NCBI GenBank assembly: GCA_016235815.1
Contig: JACRIM010000045.1
Location: forward strand, 1 to 64,000
Reading direction: 5' to 3'
Length of the DNA: 64,000 nt
From: Planctomycetota bacterium
Lineage (GTDB): Bacteria; Planctomycetota; Phycisphaerae; UBA1845; UTPLA1
The notes beneath the pieces are model-generated. The model saw only the letters and a list, made by a program, of their open reading frames with translations, made no database searches and was not told where the DNA came from. Both the position numbers and the translations under genes were made by a program. Below, piece by piece: positions 1 through 7,635 of the stretch. Positions within the stretch are counted from its first letter, which is position 1. Each line of letters starts with the position of its first letter.

Positions 1-1
1 C

Positions 2-784
2 GGGCGGCCTTATCTGAGTTACTCGCAGGTCACCACGTACCAGAGTTGTCCGTTGAAGTGGTACTTCCAGTATGTCGCCCATCGGCCGCACGAACGGGTC
101 GGCAGCGGGCTGGTGTTCGGGAGTGCGATTCATGCGGCGGTCGAGTCTCACTACCGGGCCATGATGGCCGGTGAGGATCGGCCGGGTGTTGATCAGTTGA
201 TGGACGAGTTCATCGCTGCATGGGATCTGGAGGCCCGGGCGCCGATCGCATTCGGTAAGGCAGAGACGCCGGGATCGTTGCGTGACCTGGCGTGCAACAT
301 CCTGGCGGCGTTCTGCGACAGCGAGTGGTCGAATGACGAAGGCACCATCCTCGGCGTCGAGGAGGAGATCCGGGGCACGCGGTCGCGGGAGATCCCCGAC
401 CTTCTGGCCCGACTCGATCTGGTGCTGCTCCAGGATGATCGACTGGTCATCCGCGACTTCAAGACCAGCCGTTCGGCATGGACGAGCGAGAAGGCCGAGG
501 AGTCGGCGGCCCAGCTTCGGCTGTACGGCGACCTGGCGGGTGACCTGGCCGAGTCGATGGGCGTGCAGAAGATCGCGCTGGAGTTCGTGGTCGTGACGAA
601 GACGCGGACACCCAGGATCGAGCGGCATGCCATTGAACCAAAGGAGAACCAGGTCGATCGGCTCTACCGCACGATGGAATGTATCTGGCGGAGCATGCGG
701 GCCGGTCATGTCTATCCGGTTCCATCGGCCATGAACTGCGGGATGTGCCCCTTCCAGCGCGCCTGCCGGGCGTGGGAGGGATAG
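2..784 (+). CDS. PD-(D/E)XK nuclease, Cas4/AddB-like (5' partial)
   Basis: The reading frame is open to the first bases of the window, so the true start lies upstream; an internal TTG at 53 is not a convincing start because family-like sequence (LSYSQV, YQSCPLKW) precedes it. The protein shows the RecB-family nuclease core: GSAIHAAVE near the N-terminus, an acidic LDLV stretch, then RDFKT (the D-x-K catalytic pair) and QLRLYG. One cysteine near the N-terminus (QSCPL) plus a C-terminal CGMCPFQRAC give the four-cysteine layout that binds a 4Fe-4S cluster in Cas4 and AddB. Such nucleases process DNA ends. No cas genes are nearby, and the neighbours look like remnants of an integrative element, so a role in element recombination or replication is more likely than CRISPR adaptation. 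Confidence 0.8.
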   Translation, partial: GRPYLSYSQVTTYQSCPLKWYFQYVAHRPHERVGSGLVFGSAIHAAVESHYRAMMAGEDRPGVDQLMDEFIAAWDLEARAPIAFGKAETPGSLRDLACNILAAFCDSEWSNDEGTILGVEEEIRGTRSREIPDLLARLDLVLLQDDRLVIRDFKTSRSAWTSEKAEESAAQLRLYGDLAGDLAESMGVQKIALEFVVVTKTRTPRIERHAIEPKENQVDRLYRTMECIWRSMRAGHVYPVPSAMNCGMCPFQRACRAWEG

Positions 785-950
785 TTAAAGAAAAGTGGTC
801 ATGCACGCCGCCGGCCGGCGCCCGGACGTACGGGCCTCGGCCGGCGGCGTTGTTGTTTTTACGAAAGGAGAATGAAACCATGGATGAAAAGAACGCCGAC
901 GGTTCGTCGGCGAATCCGTTTGCGGGTGCGGCGATGATCTTCAGTTACCA
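725..950 (+). repeat. Direct repeat, copy 1 (nuclease 3' end to DUF6573-like 5' end)
   Basis: This block matches 6024-6240 closely. It covers the last codons of the nuclease gene, a GC-rich hairpin, a T-rich run, a GAAAGGAG ribosome-binding site and the first codons of a gene starting MDEKNADG. Copy 1 keeps the nuclease gene intact but is joined to foreign coding sequence after about 950. Confidence 0.85.
805..860 (+). terminator. GC-rich hairpin with T-run between nuclease and next gene
   Basis: Arms ACGCCGCCGGCCG (805-817) and CGGCCGGCGGCGT (838-850) pair perfectly, with a nested CGCCCG/CGGGC stem, followed by TGTTGTTTTT. This has the form of an intrinsic terminator for the nuclease gene. 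It lies directly upstream of the next ribosome-binding site, so attenuation is also possible. Confidence 0.6.
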
Positions 951-1299
951 GGCCGGTGGACTCGATTGCCGGTTTGGTCAGCCCGCCGCCGCCTACAAGG
1001 ATTTTCCGTTTCGCGTCTTGATGGTGTTCAAGAATGCAGAGCGTCGCAACAACACCGCCGAGCGGATTCTACAGAGTACGCCGCCAGTGTTGACCCAGGT
1101 TTGGCTTTCGACATTCGACGAGGTAATCAATAATCCGCTCGGTTCGATTTGGATTCGGCCGCTCGACTACCGCACCGTGACGGCCGGCACAGCGTTTGAT
1201 CCAGAGGCACGGCGACAGATCAAAATCTACCGCAGACAGCCGGAGCGTGAGAAAATGGTTGAGGAAAAGGTAGAGAAACACCGCTTGCTACAGCAATAG
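880..1299 (+). pseudogene. Chimeric ORF: DUF6573-like N-terminus joined to a replication-relaxation-like C-terminus
   Basis: Start ATG at 880 is preceded by GAAAGGAG. The first 22 or so residues (MDEKNADGSSANPFA through IFSY) match the start of the gene at 6170. The remaining 115 or so do not: FRVLMVFKNAERRNNTAERIL and LTQVWLSTFDEV recall the C-terminal end of plasmid replication-relaxation proteins, where a conserved FRVL block is followed by an ERR motif. The simplest reading is a recombination product between two element genes, leaving an in-frame fusion of 139 residues. Whether it is expressed or functional is unknown. The family assignment of the C-terminal part is tentative. Confidence 0.5.
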
Positions 1300-1338
1300 A
1301 ACCCCCATGTACCCCACTTTCCAGACTCTTGCCCCCGC

Positions 1339-1367
1339 TTCGTTTTGGATTCGCAGTGTGGTATAAT
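1339..1367 (+). promoter_or_regulatory. Candidate sigma-70-type promoter for the lipoprotein-like gene
   Basis: A perfect TATAAT (1362-1367) lies 17 bases after a weak TTCGTT (1339-1344). Transcription would start near 1374-1375, at or just before an in-frame ATG at 1375, with no ribosome-binding site between. This suggests a leaderless message. Confidence 0.4.
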
Positions 1368-1374
1368 GCGGGTC

Positions 1375-1920
1375 ATGTTCCGCAAACACGGATTTTCATC
1401 GCTTTCGACAGTCGCCTTCGTTGTGCTGGCAGTTATCGCAGTCGCCTGGGGCGGCTGTGCTTTGGTTTCATGTACGCCGCCACCAGGAGGCCAAATTACT
1501 CCAGATTCTGGTTCCCCCTTCACCGAACCGACCGGGAAATACTCAGTGGTGGTGCCTGTCGGCATGGAGAAGGAATTCGTCGATGCCATCCTGTTTATTA
1601 ATGCACCCACAACCGGCGCTAATTCTGGAGAGGAATCCAATATCCAAATTGCGGTTGACCCGAACCCCAACGGCCTTTCAATCCAGGATTACTATGACGG
1701 CAATCCCGGAATGGATTTGATGGGCCGGGACCCCGCCGGTCCTACACCACTCACGGTTCAAGGACAGGACGCGTTCAAGTTTGTTCCCGATCTTAGTTTC
1801 GACGGAGAAGTCCATGTGATTGTTCCCCGGGGGAATAATTTCATTCGCGTCGCTAGCTTTGGTTACGACCTACGACCCGACGGGGTATTCAATCAAATAC
1901 TCTCCAACTTGCAATTCTGA
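1375..1920 (+). CDS. Putative lipoprotein, unknown function
   Basis: The protein of 181 residues begins MFRKHGFSS, followed by a hydrophobic stretch and LVSC, a plausible lipobox with the modified cysteine at about residue 33, then a Pro/Gly-rich linker. I do not recognise the rest. It has the pattern of a small secreted beta-rich domain (KYSVVVPVG, GQDAFKFVPD, FIRVASFGYD), like lipoproteins that read a short fitness- or stress-related module. An upstream in-frame ATG at 1366 overlaps a TATAAT box, so I prefer 1375. The next gene starts 15 bases downstream, so the two are probably co-transcribed and exported together. Confidence 0.7.
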   Translation: MFRKHGFSSLSTVAFVVLAVIAVAWGGCALVSCTPPPGGQITPDSGSPFTEPTGKYSVVVPVGMEKEFVDAILFINAPTTGANSGEESNIQIAVDPNPNGLSIQDYYDGNPGMDLMGRDPAGPTPLTVQGQDAFKFVPDLSFDGEVHVIVPRGNNFIRVASFGYDLRPDGVFNQILSNLQF

Positions 1921-1935
1921 CGGAGGGCTACTTAT

Positions 1936-4900
1936 TTGATCGAGCGACAACTATCTCCGCACGCAGTGGCAGCGTTGTTCGCTTCCGTTTCCTTCTTAGT
2001 GGTGTTGCCATCACTCGCCAGCGAACCCGTCGCCAACTCATTTCGCTTTCCCGTGACCGGCGACATTGGAGACTGGGATGGGCCGCTGCGTGGATTTGGT
2101 GACTGGATTTGCGAAGAGACGTGCGGACTGTCGAAATGCGGATATCACCTGGCCAAAGATATCGCGAAGCCGGCGAACACAACACTCGTGTATCCAACGG
2201 CTCCTGGCACCGTCCGGATTGCCCAAAAAATCGTCGGCTACACTGTAGTCATCGAGCATTTGTTAGCGGATGGTAAGCGTGTTTGCAGCGTCTATTACCA
2301 TATGACGTATCCGACTGACCCGGCGTATGCTGTTCACGTCGGTCAGGCAGTCTATCCAGAAACCCCGCTTGGCAGCGTTTCGGGGAATCCAGAAGACTTT
2401 GGGGGCACCGAAAACTCGGTCCCGCATCTTCATTTTGGGATTCGGTTGGGGGCATATGAACCCGAATGCGATCCTCGAACGCACGTTCGCTACTACCCTG
2501 GATATACCAGTATTTTTCAAGCTCCACGCCCCGAAGATGGGCCTCGATGTAACAACGGAATTCGCGACACATGTAGTCGTGAGAACCAATATCACAACGC
2601 CATCTTGGCAGAGTGGAGCAATCCCAAGGAATTCATCCTCGCCCATCAGGCATCACCGTTGCCGACACTTACGCTCGCCGTCGCTCCGGCTCAGACGCTT
2701 GTGCCGGTCGATCCTGGAACGCAGATAACATTCACATGCACAGTGAAGGCCAACGGTACTCCGGTGGCCGGGGCGTCGATTCCGGTTGCCGATCCCGTGA
2801 CCGGCCAGAGCGTCAATCCCCTGACCACAGACGCAAACGGACAGAAATCGTATGTCGTAACCGCGCATCAAACCGGCAACGTCTGCTTCGGACCGGCAAC
2901 AAAGAGTGGTTACAACGCGAGTGGGGCGACGGCGGAGTGTCGGGAGATCATTGTCAACACGCCGAACCAATCGCCAGTGGCAAGTTCCCAAACTGTGACC
3001 GTCGCGTTCAACACTGCAACAGCAATTATGCTCACGGCCACCGACCCCGACAACGGCCCACAGCCTCTTACGTACTCAATCGTCTTGGGGCCAACACATG
3101 GAACATTGACAGGAAGTGGCGCGGGTCGCACATACACACCCACCACCGGCTACAGCGGGCCGGACAGCTTCACGTTCAAGGCAAATGACGGAGCGGCGGA
3201 CAGCAACGTCGCTACGGTTTCGATCACTGTGACTTCGCAGCCTAATCAACCGCCGGTAGCACAAGACCAATCCGTCAGCGTGGCATTTAACACCGCTAAG
3301 GCGATCACGCTCGTTGCCAGCGATGCCGACGGAAATACGCTCACGTATTCCATCGTCGCGCACCCTTCTCACGGCACGCTCGGCAGCGTGAGCGGCGCGA
3401 GCGTGACATATACGCCCACCACCGGCTACACCGGGCCGGACAGTTTTACCTTTCGAGCCTACGACGGCCGGGATTACAGTGCGATAGCTGTCGTGTCAAT
3501 TACTGTGAGTCAAGGCGCTCACGATTGGCAGATGGTTCAACCATCATCGCCGGATCGACGGAATACCGTCGATTTGGTCTATGACTCGGACAGAGAACGA
3601 AGTGTGGTTTTCGGCGGTTCAGTTGGATTCACTCCACTCGGCGATACTTGGGAATGGGACGGCACACAATGGCATATGGTTTTCACCAAAGATTCACCAT
3701 CTGCGCGCTACAAATATGGAATGACCTACGACAGTGATCGCCACCGTACCGTACTTTTCGGTGGATACGGCGGTGCCTACTTTGGTGACACTTGGGAGTT
3801 TGATGGCCAAAATTGGCAGCAACTGTCACCGACACACACTCCGTCGCCCCGTTCTGGTCACAAACTTACCTATGACTCGACGCGTCATCGAGTGGTATTG
3901 TTTGGCGGCGGACAATTTGGCAATGAGACATGGGAATGGGATGGAACTGACTGGATCAGTACTCAACCGATTACCAGTCCCTCGAACGGCTCGATCGCAT
4001 TAGCTTTTGATGTCGGACGGCAAGTCACGGTTCTGTACCTTGGAAATTTTGGAACCAACACGAATGAGACATGGGAATGGGATGGCACGCAGTGGATGCA
4101 GCGCAACATCGAGTCTTCCTATCGACACAATGGCGCAGCCTTGGCATACGACACCGTTCAGAATAAGGTTGTTCGATTCGGTGGAGGTGAAAGCCCAAGT
4201 ATCTTCGCTTGGAATGGATCAAACTGGACACAGAAGGAGAATAGCACTCTCGCTGTCCGCAGGGGTCATGGCCTGACCTTTGACAATGTACGAAACCGGC
4301 TTGTTATGTTCGGCGGCTATGTTGCCTCGGAACTAGGTGACACTTGGGAGTTTGATGGCAACCAATGGTTGGCCCGCAATGTCGGCTGTCCCCTCGCATC
4401 CGATCAGTCCACAAGTTATGCGATTACATATGATTCTAATCGGCATATATCGATTTTATTTGGGCATGACTATCTTGGAAGCACTTGGCAAAGTACCGGG
4501 GTCACTTGGGAGACCGACGGTGCCGATTGGCATCTACGTTCCGTAACCGGGCCGGCACCGCGCCATGGCCAGGGGATCGCGTACGATTCCGGTCGGCAGG
4601 TGACGGTAATGGCGGGTGGGTGGGTCGGCAGTACTGGCACCCGGGAAACTTGGGAATGGGATGGAAATACCTGGCTGATCCGCGCTTTCAATGGACCGAG
4701 CGCTGACACTTACATGGATTACGACTCCTTTAGGCAGAAAGTTGTCGCTACGGAGGCATTTTTTGGACTCTCGCTTTGGGAATGGGATGGCACACAGTGG
4801 TCTAGTAAAGGCGACGCGCCAGTGATTGTCTCAGGCTATGACCCTGTGCGTCATCGAATCTACGGGTTCCGTACCAACAACTCCCGATTAGAGATGTGGG

Positions 4901-5229
4901 GTTGGGATGGAGCTATTTGGGAATTGCAAACCTATCGCGACAACACAACCGCTCCTCGATATGTGGTATATGATACTACTCTGTCTAGGATTGTCCTCGT
5001 TTACGAGACTTTTAATCAGTGTAACACCGTGGGGTACACGGTCTTAGAATGGGACGGCCAGATTTGGACTAACCCCTTCACTTTCGCGAGCACGATTCCT
5101 ATATGCAATTCACCCGCAGTCTATGATTCGTTTCGGAACTGCATTTCCGTTTTTGCAAACACTTTGCCTAGCTGTTGCAATTCCGGAGGAGGCACCTCAC
5201 TGCATATTTGGAGCTACAGCCGGAACTAG
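1936..5229 (+). CDS. Secreted M23-type peptidase with Ig-like and Kelch domains
   Basis: The start is TTG at 1936, supported by GGAGGG nine bases upstream. A signal peptide spans roughly residues 1-29 (hydrophobic core then SLASE). An M23/LytM-like domain follows with the full zinc and catalytic set: H71-x3-D75, H122 and H164-L-H166. Such enzymes cut peptidoglycan cross-links or glycine-rich peptides. After an Ig-like linker come two cadherin-like tandem domains of about 95 residues (each ending in a GPDSFTF-type strand, residues about 340-520). The rest is about twelve Kelch-like repeats of the type DTWEWDGTQW, enough for two six-bladed propellers. No membrane anchor or dockerin is visible at the C-terminus. 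It probably acts at the cell envelope or outside the cell. Confidence 0.85.
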   Translation: MIERQLSPHAVAALFASVSFLVVLPSLASEPVANSFRFPVTGDIGDWDGPLRGFGDWICEETCGLSKCGYHLAKDIAKPANTTLVYPTAPGTVRIAQKIVGYTVVIEHLLADGKRVCSVYYHMTYPTDPAYAVHVGQAVYPETPLGSVSGNPEDFGGTENSVPHLHFGIRLGAYEPECDPRTHVRYYPGYTSIFQAPRPEDGPRCNNGIRDTCSRENQYHNAILAEWSNPKEFILAHQASPLPTLTLAVAPAQTLVPVDPGTQITFTCTVKANGTPVAGASIPVADPVTGQSVNPLTTDANGQKSYVVTAHQTGNVCFGPATKSGYNASGATAECREIIVNTPNQSPVASSQTVTVAFNTATAIMLTATDPDNGPQPLTYSIVLGPTHGTLTGSGAGRTYTPTTGYSGPDSFTFKANDGAADSNVATVSITVTSQPNQPPVAQDQSVSVAFNTAKAITLVASDADGNTLTYSIVAHPSHGTLGSVSGASVTYTPTTGYTGPDSFTFRAYDGRDYSAIAVVSITVSQGAHDWQMVQPSSPDRRNTVDLVYDSDRERSVVFGGSVGFTPLGDTWEWDGTQWHMVFTKDSPSARYKYGMTYDSDRHRTVLFGGYGGAYFGDTWEFDGQNWQQLSPTHTPSPRSGHKLTYDSTRHRVVLFGGGQFGNETWEWDGTDWISTQPITSPSNGSIALAFDVGRQVTVLYLGNFGTNTNETWEWDGTQWMQRNIESSYRHNGAALAYDTVQNKVVRFGGGESPSIFAWNGSNWTQKENSTLAVRRGHGLTFDNVRNRLVMFGGYVASELGDTWEFDGNQWLARNVGCPLASDQSTSYAITYDSNRHISILFGHDYLGSTWQSTGVTWETDGADWHLRSVTGPAPRHGQGIAYDSGRQVTVMAGGWVGSTGTRETWEWDGNTWLIRAFNGPSADTYMDYDSFRQKVVATEAFFGLSLWEWDGTQWSSKGDAPVIVSGYDPVRHRIYGFRTNNSRLEMWGWDGAIWELQTYRDNTTAPRYVVYDTTLSRIVLVYETFNQCNTVGYTVLEWDGQIWTNPFTFASTIPICNSPAVYDSFRNCISVFANTLPSCCNSGGGTSLHIWSYSRN

Positions 5230-5249
5230 ATCATCGGAATGAACGAACA

Positions 5250-5278
5250 CAAAAAAGCGACCCCTTGCGAGGTCGCTT
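5250..5278 (-). terminator. Intrinsic terminator, minus strand
   Basis: Arms AAGCGACC (5255-5262) and GGTCGCTT (5271-5278) form a stem. On the minus strand it is followed by a run of six Ts. It lies just after the primase remnant and between two convergent genes; on the plus strand it lacks a T-run. Confidence 0.65.
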
Positions 5279-5284
5279 CGCCCG

Positions 5285-5977
5285 TCAAACGGGCGGGCCG
5301 AGTAATTCGGCCAGTTCCCCCGGCTGGCAGTCAGTAGGCTGCCGGCCAGCGGAGAGTTTTGTCCACCGGACGAGCCGGTGCGGAGCGACGGCCGTCAGCA
5401 CGGACACCGCACAACGCTCGCCGGCATCGTCGCCGTCGGAGAATATCCAGACGCGGCCGGCCGGCGTGACCAGCTTGGTGATGAGGACGGCTTGTTCGGG
5501 GCTACAACTTGCCCCCATCAGGCCAACCACATTCTTATACCCCGCCTGCCACAGCCACCACACCGATGGGAAGCCTTCGACGACAATCAAATCGTTGACC
5601 GGCTCTTTGACCGCGTTGCCGTTGTAGAGGAAGAGCGACTTGCGAAACTCATAGAGGATGCCCCCGCGTTCCCGATTGCCCGGCAATTTGTATTTCGGCG
5701 TGTCGGCATTGACCGCGTTGTCATCCACCATCCGGCCGGCGTAGCCGATCAAATTGCCGTCATGGTCATGGAGCGGAATCGCCAAGCGGCCGGCCATCAG
5801 GCCCCGTTTGCAATACCTGGTATGACCGCATTTGGCTGGTGCCGCCGGATGCGGTGCCATCCGCTCCATCTGTGATCGGTTGCACATCGATCCAGAAACA
5901 CTCGCCCACGAGAAATTCCATGTCGAACTGGCGGGCCTGTCGTTGAAGGATGCCAGCAGCCTTATCGTTGAACTCAA
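5285..5977 (-). pseudogene. DNA primase remnant with TOPRIM domain
   Basis: From about residue 50 onward the frame resembles DnaG-type or phage/plasmid primases: YCKRGLMAGRLAIPLHD, then GYAGR, KYKLPG, and a TOPRIM core with VVEGFPSVWWL (catalytic Glu) and SDGDDAG (acidic pair). The N-terminal zinc-finger and most of the RNA-polymerase domain are missing. The first 50 or so residues of the open frame do not look like a primase, and another frame over 5850-6000 looks more protein-like. Together with the adjacent duplicated segment this indicates a deletion junction. It probably derives from a conjugative or integrative element. Confidence 0.65.
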
Positions 5978-6023
5978 GGCTGAGTCTGAGTCGCTCGGGA
6001 GGTCACGATGAACCTCACCATCC

Positions 6024-6240
6024 TCGGCCGTGAACCGTGGGACGTGTCCTTTCCAGTGAGCTGGGGAAGGATAGTTAAAGAAAAGTGGTGAATTACGCCG
6101 CCGGCCGGCGCCCGGGAGTACGGGCCTCGGCCGGCGGCGTCGTTGTTTTTACGAAAGGAGAATGAGACCATGGATGAAAAGAACGCCGACGGTTCGTCGG
6201 CGAATCCGTTTGCCGATGCGCCGGTGATCTTCAGTTACAC
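6024..6240 (+). repeat. Direct repeat, copy 2 (decayed nuclease 3' end to intact DUF6573-like 5' end)
   Basis: This block aligns with 725-950. The nuclease tail here is decayed (several substitutions and a short deletion before the shared GGATAGTTAAAG), while the hairpin, ribosome-binding site and following gene start are well kept. The nuclease gene upstream of this copy is lost, replaced by primase-derived sequence. Confidence 0.85.
6095..6150 (+). terminator. GC-rich hairpin with T-run, second copy
   Basis: The arms (6095-6107 and 6128-6140) are those of the hairpin at 805-850, and CGTTGTTTTT follows. The loop differs (GGAGTA in place of GACGTA), yet the inner stem is retained. The duplicated structure is therefore preserved although the gene before it is not. 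Confidence 0.55.
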
Positions 6241-6622
6241 CCGGGCGCAGGCGATCGAGGATGGCGTGCTGGTCGATCTGACCGCGTGGGCGAGGGAGAC
6301 GGGGTTCCGGATCCCAATGGCCTGCACGGCGGCGGTATGGCACGGGTACATCGTGCCGCCGAAAGGAACAGAGGGACTCGGCCAATCCGAACGAGGTCGG
6401 GGTCATGATTTGTTGTGGATGCTCTGGTTAGCTATCAGACAATCGGGACGGGCACACGCGAAGCTGGAACCGGATCGCTCGCACAGCGAAGACATCGTCC
6501 TGTTCGACGTGATCTTCCTACAGGCCCCGAACAAACCCGAGACCGTCCGGCTCAAGGCCCACTGTGGGCCCGGTGATCAGGGCGAGCCGGTGATCACGAT
6601 CATGCTGCCGGGGGAGGATTGA
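6170..6622 (+). CDS. DUF6573-like small protein of mobile elements
   Basis: The start ATG at 6170 follows GAAAGGAG. The 150-residue protein has IFSYTRAQAIEDGVLVDL near the N-terminus, a pattern I associate with DUF6573, a family of unknown function found in plasmids, phages and integrative elements. The middle (HDLLWMLWLAIRQSG) is hydrophobic but does not look like a membrane helix; it ends EPVITIMLPGED. No catalytic motif is apparent. A GC-rich hairpin lies 45 bases after the stop. This is the only complete copy in the window: its first codons recur at 880 and its last codons at 7405. Confidence 0.7.
   Translation: MDEKNADGSSANPFADAPVIFSYTRAQAIEDGVLVDLTAWARETGFRIPMACTAAVWHGYIVPPKGTEGLGQSERGRGHDLLWMLWLAIRQSGRAHAKLEPDRSHSEDIVLFDVIFLQAPNKPETVRLKAHCGPGDQGEPVITIMLPGED
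6576..6622 (+). repeat. Direct repeat shared with 7405-7451 (3' end of DUF6573-like gene)
   Basis: The last 47 bases of the DUF6573-like gene, including its stop, recur at 7405-7451 with one substitution. The second copy lies directly after an IS21-type end and has no upstream coding part. Confidence 0.8.
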
Positions 6623-6665
6623 GGAAGGGCGAAGCGGAATGCACGCCTCCGAGGAATTCGATCAC

Positions 6666-6714
6666 GGCAGGCCCGGGCCCCATTGGACGCCCGGGCCTGC
6701 CCGGACAATTGTTT
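6666..6714 (+). terminator. Hairpin with 13-bp perfect stem after the DUF6573-like gene
   Basis: Arms GGCAGGCCCGGGC (6666-6678) and GCCCGGGCCTGCC (6689-6701) enclose a ten-base loop, followed a few bases later by ATTGTTTT. It probably terminates transcription of the preceding gene, although the T-rich run is set back from the stem. Confidence 0.5.
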
Positions 6715-6760
6715 TGCTGTTCGACAATACACCACGAGTATCAACATCCGCTTATGAACG

Positions 6761-6949
6761 ATGGCCAAGAAGAACGACCTTGCCAGGTCACGGGCATCCG
6801 CCATAATTCGCAAATCGATTCTCCCGCTGTTTCGTAGCAAATACGTTGCGAATCGCATGGATCGCCGTGCAAAAGGTGAGCGTCACAGCGGAGCGGCGAC
6901 CAAGCTGAAGTTTGAGGCACCTGCCCCATCTAGGAGATTCCAATGGTAA
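6761..6949 (+). CDS. Doubtful small basic ORF
   Basis: A 62-codon frame whose stop overlaps the start of the next gene (ATGGTAA), which would allow translational coupling. The product is rich in Lys, Arg and Ala (begins MAKKNDLARS). There is no clear ribosome-binding site and I recognise no family. It might be an antitoxin-like partner of the next protein, or spurious. The rest of 6623-6942 holds only the hairpin described separately. Confidence 0.25.
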   Translation: MAKKNDLARSRASAIIRKSILPLFRSKYVANRMDRRAKGERHSGAATKLKFEAPAPSRRFQW

Positions 6950-7269
6950 TTACGCTTTGGCATCTGACCCCCACGAAGAACGTAGAAAGCATCCGAGAAA
7001 ACGGGTTTTGGGATGCGCCGATGAATGAGCTTCCCGAATTGAAAGGAGTGTATTTCGCTGACCGACCCTTTTGGGAAGGGATGACCGACGGAATTCCGGA
7101 CGAGTGGACCGGTATAGTGGTAGTATTTGAATTGCCTGATAAAGAGCTAGACAGCTATCAGATAAAGGGCGCCACCCGCCAATTGTACCGCGAGTGGCTT
7201 ATCCCGGCAGATGTCGTGAATCGATTCGAACGCTTTTACGTGGCCTCTGACGTTCCACCTGTCGGGTGA
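6943..7269 (+). CDS. Small protein, possibly ADP-ribosyltransferase/KptA-like
   Basis: The ATG at 6943 follows AGGAG by six bases, so a 108-residue protein is likely made. The N-terminus (LWHLTPTKNVESIRENGF) followed by GVYFADRP and later YREWLIPADVVN has the order seen in small ADP-ribosyltransferase-like or KptA-like folds: an H-x-T strand, a helix ending in GF, then a Gly-Val-Tyr-Phe strand. This is a resemblance in pattern only; no diagnostic catalytic Glu can be fixed by eye. If right, it could be a toxin acting on protein or nucleic acid. It lies just outside the IS21-type end. Confidence 0.55.
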   Translation: MVITLWHLTPTKNVESIRENGFWDAPMNELPELKGVYFADRPFWEGMTDGIPDEWTGIVVVFELPDKELDSYQIKGATRQLYREWLIPADVVNRFERFYVASDVPPVG

Positions 7270-7299
7270 TTACCGCGGCCTCCGCCGAGTAAGAGAGCT

Positions 7300-7404
7300 T
7301 TGGGACGAGCCGACAACTCCTCAAAGTGGCCGGTTTTCAAGTGATAATCACTGGCTGGTTTTGACTGATGAATGACAGTTGGACGGTTATGACTGATGGA
7401 TGTC
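7300..7404 (-). mobile_element. IS21-family end remnant, left copy
   Basis: Bases 7300-7377 are, on the minus strand, nearly identical (about 74 of 78) to 58097-58174, which sits upstream of an istA-like fragment. The end reads GACTGATGAATGACA, with the CA terminus expected for IS21-type elements; a related GACTGATGGATGTCA follows at 7391-7405. No transposase gene is attached: the element is cut at about 7300. Immediately beyond it is the stray 3' end of a DUF6573-like gene (7405-7451). The rest of 7452-7635 shows nothing I can name. Confidence 0.7.
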
Positions 7405-7451
7405 ATCAGGGCGAGCCGGCGATCACGATCATGCTGCCGGGGGAGGATTGA
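7405..7451 (+). repeat. Stray 3' end of a DUF6573-like gene
   Basis: These bases repeat 6576-6622, ending in the same GGGGGAGGATTGA. They have no start and follow directly on an IS21-type end, so they mark an insertion or recombination point within a former copy of the DUF6573-like gene. Confidence 0.75.
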
Positions 7452-7635
7452 TGTGCGTGATCTACGTGCATTCTTGCATCATGATCAATGAGTCAGCGAT
7501 CCCGGCCGCGTGTGGAGGCATGCGTGGCCGGGAATCTCCATCGATGGGGGCGGGATGCCCCCGGAAGCTGGAGCCTTTTTTTACCTATCAGAGGGTCTGG
7601 TTTTCGACACGGATTCGCGTAACTAGATCTCCCTA

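Noticed and set aside
2-784. Cas4 of a CRISPR-Cas locus
   Set aside because: No cas1, cas2 or array is present; the neighbours are mobile-element remnants. The same cysteine and nuclease layout occurs in AddB-like and element-borne nucleases.
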